Source: Phycisphaerales bacterium | GTDB lineage: Bacteria > Planctomycetota > Phycisphaerae > Phycisphaerales > UBA1924 | Direction of reading: 5' to 3' | Assembly (NCBI GenBank): GCA_030680655.1 | Contig: JAUXUZ010000460.1 | Location: forward strand, 1-5,265 | Length of the DNA stretch: 5,265 nucleotides | In this document: piece by piece, positions 5,143 through 5,265 of the stretch | Layout of the letters: each line of letters begins with the position of its first letter | Numbering within the stretch: the stretch's first letter is position 1 | Notes under the pieces: generated by a model | Seen by the model: only the letters and a program-made list of their open reading frames with translations | What the model was told of the DNA's origin: nothing | The model's database searches: none | Translations under genes and position numbers: made by a program

Positions 5143-5265
5143 TCAGGGCTTGCTCTGGGGGCGCTTGGGGTCGGGCCAGTCGATGTGGTAGAACTGCCCG
5201 CGGGGCTGATCGACGCGCTCGTAGGTGTGTGCGCCGAAGTAGTCGCGCTGGGCCTGGAGGAGGTT
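5143..5265 (-). CDS. gnd: 6-phosphogluconate dehydrogenase, C-terminal fragment (rest beyond the window)
   Basis: The last 40 codons are visible. The enzyme oxidatively decarboxylates 6-phosphogluconate to ribulose 5-phosphate with NADP+ or NAD+, in the cytoplasmic pentose phosphate pathway. The visible residues begin NLLQAQRDYFGAHTYERVDQ, the invariant C-terminal tail of the family. Arg and His in RDYFGAH correspond to Arg446 and His452 of the sheep enzyme, which reach into the neighbouring subunit's active site to bind the substrate phosphate. The end (FYHIDWPDPKRPQSKP) is a few residues longer than the common FHTxW ending and rich in Pro and Lys. The TGA stop at 5145-5143 lies 6 bp from the edge of the palindromic repeat, so the repeat would be the start of this mRNA's 3' region. 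Cofactor preference and the catalytic Lys and Glu lie outside the window. Confidence 0.93.
   Translation of the reverse strand, partial: NLLQAQRDYFGAHTYERVDQPRGQFYHIDWPDPKRPQSKP

Noticed and set aside
4928..5191. Short open frames on both strands through the palindromic element (products containing TEYTEGTEE or LRALRVLRV)
   Set aside because: They arise from the 9-bp period of the repeat, which keeps frames open, and they run into the acetyltransferase and gnd coding regions. No start signal supports them.

Overview
This is a high-GC bacterial window that most resembles a Planctomycetota genome, probably of the Phycisphaerae. The evidence is indirect: a NuoK sequence of the RRNLIIMFLCTELMFQ type, a secreted protein with a degenerate HEAT-like repeat followed by a PDZ domain, and an intergenic element built from 9-bp ACACGGAG-type repeats. 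The lineage is inferred from sequence style, not from any marker gene.

Layout from left to right. (1) Bases 1-1426, minus strand: the N-terminal 475 codons of a membrane-anchored PAS sensor histidine kinase, cut by the window edge just after its H-box. (2) A 150-bp divergent intergenic region. (3) Bases 1577-2910, plus strand: a tight two-gene unit, nuoJ and nuoK, encoding membrane subunits of respiratory complex I. The two genes overlap by 4 bp and use non-AUG starts, each behind a GGAGG ribosome binding site. (4) Bases 2911-3009: a convergent intergenic region rich in inverted repeats, probably a bidirectional terminator. (5) Bases 3010-4242, minus strand: a signal-peptide-bearing PDZ protein without a protease domain. 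(6) Bases 4350-4949, minus strand: a RimJ/RimL-type GNAT acetyltransferase. (7) Bases 4958-5136: a near-palindromic composite repeat that fills almost the whole gap between the acetyltransferase and the next gene. (8) Bases 5143-5265, minus strand: the last 40 codons of gnd (6-phosphogluconate dehydrogenase).

The genes do not form one pathway. nuoJ and nuoK work together in complex I, yet here they stand apart from the other nuo genes: a kinase lies upstream and a PDZ gene downstream, where nuoI and nuoL would normally be. gnd, the acetyltransferase and the PDZ gene are co-directional on the minus strand but look functionally unrelated. No new multi-gene system is visible. The points most worth a second look are the 179-bp palindromic repeat element, the detached nuoJK pair, and the enlarged NuoJ, which has an extra N-terminal hydrophobic hairpin, a hydrophilic insert of about 90 residues and a charged C-terminal tail.
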